DNA of 8,899 nt from Nitrosomonas sp. (GTDB taxonomy: Bacteria; Pseudomonadota; Gammaproteobacteria; Burkholderiales; Nitrosomonadaceae), in NCBI GenBank assembly GCA_005779435.1, contig SXJH01000074.1:1-8899 (forward strand), given 5' to 3'. The notes beneath the pieces were generated by a model. The model made no database searches. It saw nothing but the letters and a program-made list of their open reading frames with translations, and had not been told where the DNA came from. Below, piece by piece: positions 1 to 6,517 of the stretch. Position numbers and translations under genes: made by a program. Numbering within the stretch: the first letter of the stretch is position 1; every line of letters begins with the position of its first letter.

Positions 1-889
1 GGTGCGCTAAGCGCGCTGATTCCATATGCACAATTTCACTGATGTCTTTAGTCATGTCCGAGATGCGCCGTGCCTTTTCCGCATACGCGCGATCATGCTG
101 CAGCAGATGCCCATATTCTTTGACCGTCACGCCGCAACCGCTTGCCGTCATTACAATGGCATCAACTTCTTTTCGATCCACAAACGGCCACCAGGCATCA
201 ATGTTATGCCGCATATAATCCAGTCCTTCGGCCTGCGCGTTCAAATGAAAAGCAACCGCACCGCAACAGCCGGCATTAGGCGCCGTGATTAACGAAATAC
301 CGAGCCGATCCAGCACACGCGCCGTTGCCGCATTGATACCGGGAGCCAAGGTCGGCTGCACGCAACCGTCGAGCACCAGCATTTTGCGCGCATGCTGCGC
401 TTGCGGCCATGTTCCGGCGGGTTTCGCTTGCGGTGGAATCGATCGTTTCAGATTTTCCGGCAAAAAAGGACGGATCATTTGCCCTGCCTTCAATACCGCA
501 TCGAAAATCGCCTGCTTCGGCAGCAGCTTGCGCAAGGTATAGCGCATCGCGCTTGTTTTCGCATCGCGGTTGATTTGCTGTTCAACCAAACCGCGCCCGA
601 TGTCCACCAAAGCCCCATAGCGAACGCCCGACGGGCATGTCGTTTCGCATGCACGGCAGGTCAGGCAACGATCGAGATGCAATTGGGTTTTTTGCGTAAC
701 CGGTTGCCCTTCCAGCATTTGCTTGATCAAATAAATTCGTCCGCGCGGACTATCCAGCTCATCGCCCAGAATTTGGTACGTCGGGCATGTCGCCAGGCAA
801 AAACCGCAATGCACGCAACTGCGCAAAATAGAATCCGCTTCCTGCCCTTGCGGTGAATTTTTAATAAAATCGGCCAGTTTGGTTTGCAT
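1..889 (-). CDS. glcF: Glycolate oxidase iron-sulfur subunit GlcF (partial, C-terminus beyond left edge)
   Basis: The reading frame is open from an ATG at 889-887 to the left edge, giving 296 residues of a family usually about 400 long, so roughly the last quarter is missing. Two ferredoxin-type [4Fe-4S] motifs are visible: CxxCxxCxxxCP at C25/C28/C31/C35 and again at C75/C78/C81/C85. The first of two cysteine-rich (CCG) domains follows, with GCVQPTLAPG near residue 175 and a GCCG at 207-210. A further ASGCG lies near 250. In the family this subunit passes electrons from the flavin subunits GlcD/GlcE towards the quinone pool at the cytoplasmic membrane. The start lies one base after the glcE stop, and a GAG inside the last codons of glcE, 7 nt upstream, can serve as ribosome binding site, so translation is probably coupled. 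The call is secure from motifs and from the glcDEF order. Confidence 0.95.
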   Translation of the reverse strand, partial: MQTKLADFIKNSPQGQEADSILRSCVHCGFCLATCPTYQILGDELDSPRGRIYLIKQMLEGQPVTQKTQLHLDRCLTCRACETTCPSGVRYGALVDIGRGLVEQQINRDAKTSAMRYTLRKLLPKQAIFDAVLKAGQMIRPFLPENLKRSIPPQAKPAGTWPQAQHARKMLVLDGCVQPTLAPGINAATARVLDRLGISLITAPNAGCCGAVAFHLNAQAEGLDYMRHNIDAWWPFVDRKEVDAIVMTASGCGVTVKEYGHLLQHDRAYAEKARRISDMTKDISEIVHMESARLAH

Positions 890-890
890 A

Positions 891-1961
891 TCAAAACTCG
901 GGATATAACCGGCCGGGATTCAAAATACCCGCCGGATCAAATTTTTCCTTCAATGCGCGGTGAATTCGCATCATGCCGTCATCCAGCGGATGGAATGCCG
1001 CTGCCGCCAGTCCGTTGCGACGAAACAGCGTTGCGTGCCCTCCGGCTTCTTTGGCCGATTTGCGAATGCGTTCGACTGCTTCGGGATCGTCGCATGATAA
1101 CCAGCGCAACCCGCCCTGCCATTCAATCAATGCGTTACCCGGCAATGACATCGGCGCATAGACCGATTTAACCGCCAAACGCCACAACGGCTGGGGCGAT
1201 TGAAAAAAATCGTGCGTTTGTTCTCGAATCGATTGCCAAAAAGCCGCCCCGTCATCCAATTCTTCCCCGCCCAACTTGGCGTGCGCCGCCTCCACTGCGG
1301 ATTCGGCGCCGGATAAGCGAATCGTCAGCATGCCGTCGGTAAAGCAAGTCGCCGAAATCGGCAACGGTCTACCGGCCCACCGATTCATGGCTTCAATTGC
1401 GGATGCTTGATCCATCGCCATGCGCAGCGTCAACTCGACCGGCGGCTTGGGCAATACCTTAAGCGATATTTCCAGCAATAAACCCAGCGTGCCCATTGCA
1501 CCCGCCATCAAGCGCGACACATCATAACCGGCGACGTTTTTCATCACCTGTCCGCCGAAACTCAAATCTTCCGCTTTGCCGCTCAATAGCCGCACGCCCA
1601 ACACGAAATCGCGCACCGCCCCCGCTGCGGCACGACGCGGCCCGGACAAACCCGCAGCAATGCAACCGCCCAAGGTTGCGGATTCGCCGAAAAAAGGCGG
1701 CTCAAACGCCAGCATTTGGCCGTGCCGATCCAGCAACGCCTGCACATCCGCCAACTGCGTACCGGCTCGCGCAGTGATAACCAATTCGGTCGGCTCGTAC
1801 GCAACAATGCCGTGATAAGGCCGAGTATCCAGCAATACGTGCGTTTGCGGAACCGCATTGCCGTAAAAATGCTTGGTGCCCCCGCCGCCGATTCGCAATG
1901 GCGTCTTTTGCGCATACGCTTTTGCGACGGTTGCTTTGAATTGATCGAGAATAATCTGCAT
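891..1961 (-). CDS. glcE: Glycolate oxidase FAD-binding subunit GlcE
   Basis: A 356-residue protein, close to the usual length of about 350. The N-terminal half (about 1-175) is an FAD-binding PCMH/FAD_binding_4 domain, recognisable by RIGGGGTK at 23-30, the glycine-rich stretch near 92-108 (ESATLGGCIAAGLSGPRR) and the KNVAGYDVSRLMAGAMGTLG segment at 141-160, which is typical of GlcE. The C-terminus closes with FDPAGILNPGRLYPEF, the ending shared by GlcD and GlcE proteins. In the family GlcE is required together with GlcD and GlcF for glycolate oxidase activity. It is shorter than GlcD because most of the C-terminal substrate domain is reduced. The ATG at 1961-1959 lies 5 nt downstream of the glcD stop. 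The Shine-Dalgarno sequence is weak (AAGCG), so coupling to glcD translation is likely. Confidence 0.95.
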   Translation of the reverse strand: MQIILDQFKATVAKAYAQKTPLRIGGGGTKHFYGNAVPQTHVLLDTRPYHGIVAYEPTELVITARAGTQLADVQALLDRHGQMLAFEPPFFGESATLGGCIAAGLSGPRRAAAGAVRDFVLGVRLLSGKAEDLSFGGQVMKNVAGYDVSRLMAGAMGTLGLLLEISLKVLPKPPVELTLRMAMDQASAIEAMNRWAGRPLPISATCFTDGMLTIRLSGAESAVEAAHAKLGGEELDDGAAFWQSIREQTHDFFQSPQPLWRLAVKSVYAPMSLPGNALIEWQGGLRWLSCDDPEAVERIRKSAKEAGGHATLFRRNGLAAAAFHPLDDGMMRIHRALKEKFDPAGILNPGRLYPEF

Positions 1962-1966
1962 GGCGC

Positions 1967-3421
1967 TTAAAATCGCGGCAAATCGGCAAATTTTTCTTCA
2001 CCGCGATGCACATGCATCGCACCCAATTCGGCACAGCGATGCAACGTCGGCACGGCTTTGCCAGGGTTGAGCAATCCTTGCGGATCGAATGCCGCCTTCA
2101 CCGCGTGAAACATTTCCAGCTCGCCGGTTCCGAATTGCGTGCACATTTGATTGATTTTTTCCATGCCGACGCCATGCTCTCCGGTGATCGTGCCGCCTGC
2201 GCGAATACACATTTCCAGGATTTTTCCGCCGAATTCTTCGGTCTTTTCCAGCTCGCCCGGTTGATTGGCATCGTACAAAATCAACGGATGCAGATTGCCG
2301 TCTCCGGCGTGAAACACATTCATGCAACGCAATCCGTATTGCCGCGACAAGTGCTCGATACCCTGCAACACATCGGCCAAATGCTTGCGCGGAATGGTGC
2401 CGTCCATGCAGTAATAATCCGGAGAAACCCTGCCAGCCGCCGGAAAAGCGGCTTTTCGCCCGGCCCAAAAACTAAGCCGTTCGGCTTCCGTTTGCGACGT
2501 GCTGATGTTGATCGCGCCGCTTTGCTGCATGATGGCATGGATGCGCGCAATTTCGTCGGCCACCTCTTCCGCAGCGCCATCGGATTCGCACAACAGAATC
2601 GCTTCCGCATTCAAATCGTAACCGGCGTGTAAAAATTCCTCCACCGCGTGTATGGTGATTTTATCCATCATCTCCATACCCGCCGGGATAATGCCCGCGC
2701 CGATCACATTCGCCACCGCATTGCCCGCTTTTTGCACATCGTCGAACGCCGCCATCACCAATTGCGCTTTCTCGGGAATCGGAATCAGCTTAACCGTCAC
2801 TTCGGTGACAATCCCCAACATCCCTTCGCTGCCGGTCATCAATGCCAGCAAATCGAAACCGGCGCTGTCCAAGCTTTCGCCGCCAATTTCCAGCAATGCT
2901 CCCGCGATGGTCAATACGCGCAATTTCATGATGTTATGCACCGTCAATCCGTATTTCAGACAATGCACGCCACCTGAATTTTCCGCCACATTACCGCCGA
3001 TCGAACACGCAATTTGCGACGATGGATCGGGCGCGTAATACAAACCATACGGTTTTGCCGCTTCGCTGATCGCCAGATTCCTGACGCCCGGCTGAACGCG
3101 CGCAGTGCGCGCCAATGGATCGATAGCGATGATTTGTTTCATTTTCCCCAGCGACAGCAACACACCTTGCGCGTGCGGCAATGCGCCGCCGGACAAACCG
3201 GTGCCCGCGCCGCGCGCAACCACCGGCGTTTGCGTTTCGTAACACAACTTCAGGATACTGACGATCTGTTCTTCGGTGCGCGGCAATGCAACGACGAGCG
3301 GCATTTGCCGGTACGCCGACAAACCGTCGCATTCGTACGGACGCAAATCTTCCGGCTCATACAATACCGCCTCAACCGGCAAAAAGGCCCGCAGGCGATT
3401 GACAAGTTTATGAACAGACAT
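1967..3421 (-). CDS. glcD: Glycolate oxidase FAD-linked catalytic subunit GlcD
   Basis: A 484-residue flavoprotein, close to the roughly 500 residues of the family. It oxidises glycolate (and often D-lactate) to the 2-oxo acid, here producing glyoxylate. The FAD-binding PCMH domain spans about 37-215, with GAGTGLSGGA at 71-80 and the PDPSSQIACSIGGNVAENSG segment at 131-150. The C-terminal FAD-oxidase domain (about 219-460) carries the HAGDGNLHP motif with H371 and H378, then ITGEHGVGMEK around E415-H416, and ends in FDPQGLLNPGK. About 25 residues follow that motif, ending in LPRF. The gene starts 4 nt after the glxR stop, and its likely ribosome binding site overlaps the last codons of glxR. 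Position between glxR and glcE supports a glycolate rather than a dedicated lactate role, although sequence alone cannot exclude D-lactate as a substrate. Confidence 0.96.
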   Translation of the reverse strand: MSVHKLVNRLRAFLPVEAVLYEPEDLRPYECDGLSAYRQMPLVVALPRTEEQIVSILKLCYETQTPVVARGAGTGLSGGALPHAQGVLLSLGKMKQIIAIDPLARTARVQPGVRNLAISEAAKPYGLYYAPDPSSQIACSIGGNVAENSGGVHCLKYGLTVHNIMKLRVLTIAGALLEIGGESLDSAGFDLLALMTGSEGMLGIVTEVTVKLIPIPEKAQLVMAAFDDVQKAGNAVANVIGAGIIPAGMEMMDKITIHAVEEFLHAGYDLNAEAILLCESDGAAEEVADEIARIHAIMQQSGAINISTSQTEAERLSFWAGRKAAFPAAGRVSPDYYCMDGTIPRKHLADVLQGIEHLSRQYGLRCMNVFHAGDGNLHPLILYDANQPGELEKTEEFGGKILEMCIRAGGTITGEHGVGMEKINQMCTQFGTGELEMFHAVKAAFDPQGLLNPGKAVPTLHRCAELGAMHVHRGEEKFADLPRF

Positions 3422-3425
3422 GGAA

Positions 3426-4331
3426 TTATTCCGGATGGTGCCGAATTTCGTGATTGGCGAGTTTTTCCAGCATTTTTACAATGGCCGAATTATCCCATTT
3501 TGCGCCACCGTGTGCGAGGCATGCGGAAAATAATTCCCGTACCGTCGCCGTGTTCGGCAAGCTTACGCCCAACTCGGCCGCGCTCGCCAACGCGATGTTC
3601 AAATCCTTTTGATGCAATTCGATGCGGAAACCCGGTTCAAAACGCCGCTGGATCATGCGCTGCCCATGCACTTCCAACACCCGCGACGCGGCAAAACCGC
3701 CCATCAACGCTTGCCGCACTTTCTCGGGATCGATGCCCGCCTTGGATGCAAACAATAGCGCCTCCCCCACCGCTTCGATTGCCGACGACACGACAATCTG
3801 ATTGGCGACTTTGCAAACCTGACCGGCACCGACATCGCCGATATGCGTCACACTTTTCCCCATCGATTCAAGAATCGGTTTCACTTGATCGAAAACCGCC
3901 GCCGTCGCGCCGACCATAATCGTCAATGCCGCGTTTTGCGCGCCGATATCGCCGCCCGAAACCGGCGCATCGACATAATCGTGCCCAAGCGCATTGATTC
4001 TCTCTGCAAATTCGCGCGTAGCCAGCGGAGAAATCGAGCTCATGTCGACGACGATTTTGCGTTCATCTTCGGACGGCTGCAAACCGTGAGCAACACCATG
4101 CTCACCGAACAATACGTTCTCAACATCCGGCGTATCGGGCAACATGGTAATTATCACTTTTGCATGCCGCGCCACTTCCTGCGGCGACGGCAAAGCCTTG
4201 CCGCCCGCCGAGACCAATTCCGGCGGCACGCCGCTGCGCGAATGCAAAAACAGCAAATGTCCCGCACCGATCAAATGCCCGGCCATTGGTTTGCCCATGA
4301 TACCAAGCCCGATAAAACCAATTCTTGCCAT
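3426..4331 (-). CDS. glxR: 2-hydroxy-3-oxopropionate (tartronate semialdehyde) reductase
   Basis: A 301-residue member of the beta-hydroxyacid dehydrogenase family. The N-terminal Rossmann fold opens with RIGFIGLGIMGKPMAGHL (3-20), containing the GxGxxG dinucleotide site. The substrate-binding motif DAPVSGGDIGA is at 121-131, the catalytic lysine region GAGQVCKVANQ places K174 as the active-site lysine, and HQKDLNIA (K242, D243) is the C-terminal signature. The family includes 3-hydroxyisobutyrate dehydrogenase, so the substrate is assigned partly from context: the gene is first in the operon with glcDEF, where reduction of tartronate semialdehyde to glycerate completes phosphoglycolate recycling. 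garR is an equivalent symbol. The ATG at 4331-4329 has only a weak Shine-Dalgarno sequence, and a candidate promoter lies just upstream. Confidence 0.9.
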   Translation of the reverse strand: MARIGFIGLGIMGKPMAGHLIGAGHLLFLHSRSGVPPELVSAGGKALPSPQEVARHAKVIITMLPDTPDVENVLFGEHGVAHGLQPSEDERKIVVDMSSISPLATREFAERINALGHDYVDAPVSGGDIGAQNAALTIMVGATAAVFDQVKPILESMGKSVTHIGDVGAGQVCKVANQIVVSSAIEAVGEALLFASKAGIDPEKVRQALMGGFAASRVLEVHGQRMIQRRFEPGFRIELHQKDLNIALASAAELGVSLPNTATVRELFSACLAHGGAKWDNSAIVKMLEKLANHEIRHHPE

Positions 4332-4361
4332 GATTGCTCAGTTTAAGTTCGACAGGGTCCT

Positions 4362-4390
4362 AGTATAGAGGCAGAAGCCGCACTTGCGCA
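4362..4390 (-). promoter_or_regulatory. Candidate promoter of the glxR-glcDEF operon
   Basis: On the minus strand a TATACT hexamer (4367-4362) matches the -10 consensus at five of six positions. It would place the transcription start about 25 bases ahead of the glxR ATG. The matching -35 is poor: TGCGCA at 17 bp spacing (4390-4385) matches three of six positions. The site lies in the 146-bp gap shared with the divergent L,D-transpeptidase gene. No operator for a glycolate regulator was recognised, and no glcC-like regulator gene is in the window. Confidence 0.35.
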
Positions 4391-4409
4391 TATCCGTACC
4401 GTATAAAGT

Positions 4410-4438
4410 TTGAGTAATCGGCGTAAACGCTGTAAATT
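4410..4438 (+). promoter_or_regulatory. Candidate promoter of the L,D-transpeptidase gene
   Basis: TTGAGT (4410-4415) and TAAATT (4433-4438) are separated by 17 bp. Each matches its sigma-70 consensus hexamer at four of six positions. The leader to the ATG at 4478 would be about 33 nt. The site is plausible by spacing and position but is a pattern match only. Confidence 0.35.
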
Positions 4439-4477
4439 GTTCCATAAGTTATCGCCGTTCCGAGTTCATACGATTGC

Positions 4478-5620
4478 ATGGATAAAATAATCGCCACACG
4501 GTTTCATTGCTTATTGCCGGTCATCTTCGCATTTCTGAGCGCCTGCCAATCGCTGCCGCAGCAAACGGTAACGCCGCCGGTATCCGCGTTACCGCCCATC
4601 GCGGTCGCCAGCCACGAATTTATTGTCGATTCCGCACACGACGATGTGATCGGCGCGATACAAATCGTCACTGCCAATCAAGAAGACACGCTCTCCGACA
4701 TCGCACGCCGCTTTAATTTAGGTTACGAAGAAATCGTCAACGCCAACCCCGGCGTCGATCCGTGGCTGCCGAAAGCGGGCGCCGAAATCGTCATTCCCAC
4801 GCAATTCGTACTGCCCGATGCGCCGCGCCAAGGCATTGTCATCAATCTTGCCGCAATGCGCTTGTTTTATTACCCCAAGGCTAAGGCTGGCGAACCGCAG
4901 CGTGTGATCACGCACCCGGTCGGCATCGGACGGGTAGAATGGAAAACGCCGGAAGGCGTCACCCGCGTCGTTGCCAAAAAAGCAAACCCAAGCTGGACGC
5001 CCACAGCTTCCATCCGTAAAGAACACGCCAAGAACGGCAATCCGCTGCCTGCCATCGTACCGCCGGGCCCGGACAATCCGATGGGCACGCATGTACTGAA
5101 GCTCGATTGGCCGAGCTACGCCATTCACGGCACCGACAAGCCGCCCAGCATCGGCCTGCGCGGCAGTCACGGCTGTCTGCGTATGTACCCGGAAGATATT
5201 ATCGGCATTTATAACGGCGTACCGGTCGGCACGCCGGTGCGCATCGTCAATCAGCCGCGCCTGTTCGGCTGGCGCGGCGGCGATCTGTACCTGCAAACCT
5301 ACCCGGTGCTCGAAGACGACAAACGCAACCAAGGCAAACTCCTGATCCAATCGCTCACAACCGCCCGCACTTCCGCCAAAGCAAAACACGGTACGCGGCC
5401 GCGCGTCGAAATTCAACAAGCCATCATCGGCGAAGCCATCCGCGCGCCCCACGCCATCTCGATCCCCGTCACTCAGCCGGGCATGACACTGCACCACTAC
5501 CTCGAACGCGCCAAACGCGTGCAAAACGCCCTGCCGTTCAACGCCACCTGGGACGGCGATATGAGCCGCCAGTTGACAGCCAGCGAAGTGTTAAAAATGA
5601 CGAGCAAGGAAGCGGATTAG
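4478..5620 (+). CDS. Lipoprotein L,D-transpeptidase with LysM and YkuD domains
   Basis: A 380-residue cell-wall enzyme of the ErfK/YbiS/YcfS/YnhG family. The N-terminus is a lipoprotein signal peptide ending in the lipobox LSAC, so C23 should be lipidated. Q at +2 suggests sorting to the outer membrane with the enzyme facing the periplasm. A LysM peptidoglycan-binding domain covers about 62-108 (ANQEDTLSDIARRFN through AGAEIVIP). The YkuD catalytic domain covers about 118-258, with H217 in AIHGTD and the catalytic motif SHGCLRM giving H231 and nucleophile C233. Such enzymes make 3-3 cross-links in peptidoglycan or attach proteins to it; which of these applies here cannot be told. A C-terminal extension of about 120 residues follows the catalytic domain, with no domain that I recognise beyond a partial family resemblance. 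The Shine-Dalgarno is weak (GAG 13 nt before ATG). The gene stands alone, divergent from the glycolate operon. Confidence 0.9.
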   Translation: MDKIIATRFHCLLPVIFAFLSACQSLPQQTVTPPVSALPPIAVASHEFIVDSAHDDVIGAIQIVTANQEDTLSDIARRFNLGYEEIVNANPGVDPWLPKAGAEIVIPTQFVLPDAPRQGIVINLAAMRLFYYPKAKAGEPQRVITHPVGIGRVEWKTPEGVTRVVAKKANPSWTPTASIRKEHAKNGNPLPAIVPPGPDNPMGTHVLKLDWPSYAIHGTDKPPSIGLRGSHGCLRMYPEDIIGIYNGVPVGTPVRIVNQPRLFGWRGGDLYLQTYPVLEDDKRNQGKLLIQSLTTARTSAKAKHGTRPRVEIQQAIIGEAIRAPHAISIPVTQPGMTLHHYLERAKRVQNALPFNATWDGDMSRQLTASEVLKMTSKEAD

Positions 5621-5638
5621 CGCGCAAAACTCAAACCC

Positions 5639-5656
5639 GCAGGGGCTAGCCCCTGC
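5639..5656. repeat. Perfect 18-bp GC-rich palindrome after the L,D-transpeptidase gene
   Basis: GCAGGGGCTAGCCCCTGC reads the same on both strands and begins 18 nt after the stop codon at 5618-5620. As RNA it can form a 7-bp GC-rich stem with a CTAG loop. No T-run follows on either strand, so it is not a canonical intrinsic terminator. It may stabilise the mRNA end or be a short dispersed repeat unit. Confidence 0.5.
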
Positions 5657-5663
5657 ACCCCGC

Positions 5664-5700
5664 AAAGGGTCAAAGACCAAAGCACAAAGGTCAAAAGGCC
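5664..5700. repeat. Imperfect tandem pair of about 15 bp
   Basis: AAAGGGTCAAAGACC (5664-5678) and AAAGGTCAAAAGGCC (5686-5700) align with one gap in each copy. The first copy contains the small hairpin GGTC-AAA-GACC. The function is unknown; this may be low-complexity decay products of an older insertion. Confidence 0.3.
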
Positions 5701-5711
5701 CTTGCCCAGGG

Positions 5712-5842
5712 TTAAAGCTATGCAACAAAATGGCTGAGATCTATAATCACGAACGGCCTAATACAGCCATTGGGGAATAACACCAAAAACAAAAGCTCGC
5801 TCAATTAGAGCGTTAGCCTCTACTTTTAACTTCGGTCAATAA
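5712..5842 (+). pseudogene. Relic of the C-terminus of an IS3-family transposase
   Basis: The frame containing ATG 5730 reads MAEIYNHERPNTAIGE and stops at 5778-5780. The 'YNxxRPNxAIG' segment is the hallmark near the end of IS3-family (rve integrase core) transposases. Adding one base near 5775 continues the match in another frame with ITPKTKARSIRALASTFNFG and a stop at 5840-5842, giving the usual 'LGGITPK' type ending. I infer a one-base deletion in a truncated, dead copy. No upstream catalytic part is recognisable, so only the 3' end remains. Sequence after it, to about 5870, may be the right end of the same element, but I cannot place its terminus. Only a short motif supports the call, so it is moderate. 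Confidence 0.55.
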
Positions 5843-5848
5843 TGGAGG

Positions 5849-5865
5849 AATTACCGGGGGTAATT
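5849..5865. repeat. Perfect 7-bp-stem hairpin between the IS relic and gloA
   Basis: AATTACC, loop GGG, GGTAATT forms an exact stem-loop. A 10-bp palindrome, ACCGATCGGT, follows at 5871-5880, and then a T-run at about 5884-5891. The hairpins lie beyond the convergent 3' end of gloA. Neither has a T-run at the right distance and in the right direction to be called an intrinsic terminator with confidence. They may belong to the end of the IS relic. Confidence 0.4.
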
Positions 5866-5893
5866 ATCAGACCGATCGGTTCAATTTTTTTGG

Positions 5894-6277
5894 TTATTTT
5901 TTCTGAATGAATTCAATTTTGTATCCGTCCGGATCTTCGACGAACGCGATTACCGTAGTGCCGTGTTTCATCGGCCCCGCTTCGCGAGTTACTTTGCCGC
6001 CGAGTTTCTTGGTGTTTTCGCATGCCGTATAGGCGTTGTCCACTTCAATGGCAATGTGGCCGTAACCTTCGCCCAGGTTGTACGACGAGGTATCCCAATT
6101 ATGGGTCAATTCCAGGACAGCGCCGTCGGCTTCGTCTTGATAACCGACGAAAGCAAGGGTAAATCGGCCGTCGGGATAATCTTTCCGGCGCAATAATTTC
6201 ATCCCTAAAACTTGCGTATAAAACGTCAGAGATTTTTCCAAATCGCCGACGCGCAACATGGTATGCAAAATGCGCAT
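5894..6277 (-). CDS. gloA: Lactoylglutathione lyase (glyoxalase I)
   Basis: A 127-residue cytoplasmic enzyme of the VOC superfamily, near the roughly 130 residues of the short, Ni-type bacterial form. It isomerises the hemithioacetal of methylglyoxal and glutathione to S-lactoylglutathione. All four metal ligands known from the E. coli enzyme are at the same positions here: H5, E56, H74 and E122. Two beta-alpha-beta-beta-beta modules are visible, the first opening with MRILHTMLRVGDLEKSLTFY and the second with GYGHIAIEVDNAYTAC, ending in EDPDGYKIEFIQ. The ATG overlaps the rubredoxin stop by one base (TAATG), implying translational coupling. It converges on the L,D-transpeptidase gene across 273 bp that holds only repeats and an IS relic. 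Confidence 0.96.
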   Translation of the reverse strand: MRILHTMLRVGDLEKSLTFYTQVLGMKLLRRKDYPDGRFTLAFVGYQDEADGAVLELTHNWDTSSYNLGEGYGHIAIEVDNAYTACENTKKLGGKVTREAGPMKHGTTVIAFVEDPDGYKIEFIQKK

Positions 6278-6465
6278 TAGATCTTTACCATTTCAAAATC
6301 TTCTTTCCGTGCACCGCATTCGGGACAAGTCCAATTGATCGGCACATCTTCCCATCGAGTACCCGGCGCAATACCTTCCTCCGGAGATCCTAGCGCTTCA
6401 TCATAAATGTAGCCGCAAATTAAACACATATATCGACTGTACTCGCGATTCTCTTCCGTAGGCAT
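6277..6465 (-). CDS. Rubredoxin
   Basis: A small iron protein of 62 residues if translation begins at ATG 6465-6463. The iron is bound by four cysteines in two knuckles: CLICGYIYDEA near the N-terminus and CPECGARKEDFE near the C-terminus, separated by the family segment GSPEEGIAPGTRWEDVPINW. It acts as a one-electron carrier in the cytoplasm; its partner is not shown here. Start choice is uncertain: a TTG at 6477-6475 would add four residues but sits only 2 nt after the AGGG, and ATG 6429-6427 directly before CLICG would give 50 residues, also compatible with short rubredoxins. The chosen ATG is 14 nt downstream of AGGG, longer than ideal. It is followed by gloA with a one-base overlap and is divergent from thiD, an arrangement I recall as common in betaproteobacteria. 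Confidence 0.93.
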   Translation of the reverse strand: MPTEENREYSRYMCLICGYIYDEALGSPEEGIAPGTRWEDVPINWTCPECGARKEDFEMVKI

Positions 6466-6517
6466 GATAGATAGCAATTCCCTTTTAGGTTAAAATGATA
6501 TTTTACGGTATTAATGC
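6466..6517. promoter_or_regulatory. Divergent rubredoxin / thiD promoter region
   Basis: This 52-bp AT-rich spacer must hold promoter elements for both directions unless they lie inside the genes. A TAAAAT on the plus strand (6491-6496) and another on the minus strand (6505-6500) each match the -10 consensus at five of six positions. No good -35 accompanies either at the right spacing. I see no thiamine-pyrophosphate riboswitch: the spacer is too short and lacks the conserved THI-box sequences. Confidence 0.4.

Noticed and set aside
2006..3919. Long plus-strand open frames (2006-2632 and 3014-3919) opposite glcD and glxR
   Set aside because: They are antisense to strongly supported genes, show no recognisable domain, and have Arg/His/Gln-rich composition typical of the opposite strand of GC-balanced coding DNA.
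4718..5524. 268-codon minus-strand open frame opposite the L,D-transpeptidase gene
   Set aside because: The plus strand there encodes intact LysM and YkuD motifs; the minus-strand product has no family resemblance.
5871..5891. Palindrome ACCGATCGGT followed by a T-run as a plus-strand intrinsic terminator
   Set aside because: A 10-bp palindrome with no loop bases cannot form a stable hairpin of terminator type, and the T-run faces the wrong way for gloA.
5842..5910. 22-codon plus-strand open frame beginning at ATG 5842
   Set aside because: No ribosome binding site at a sensible distance, no recognisable product, and it runs antisense into the end of gloA within the likely IS relic.
6466..6517. 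TPP riboswitch upstream of thiD
   Set aside because: Only 52 bp are available between divergent starts and the conserved THI-box segments are absent.
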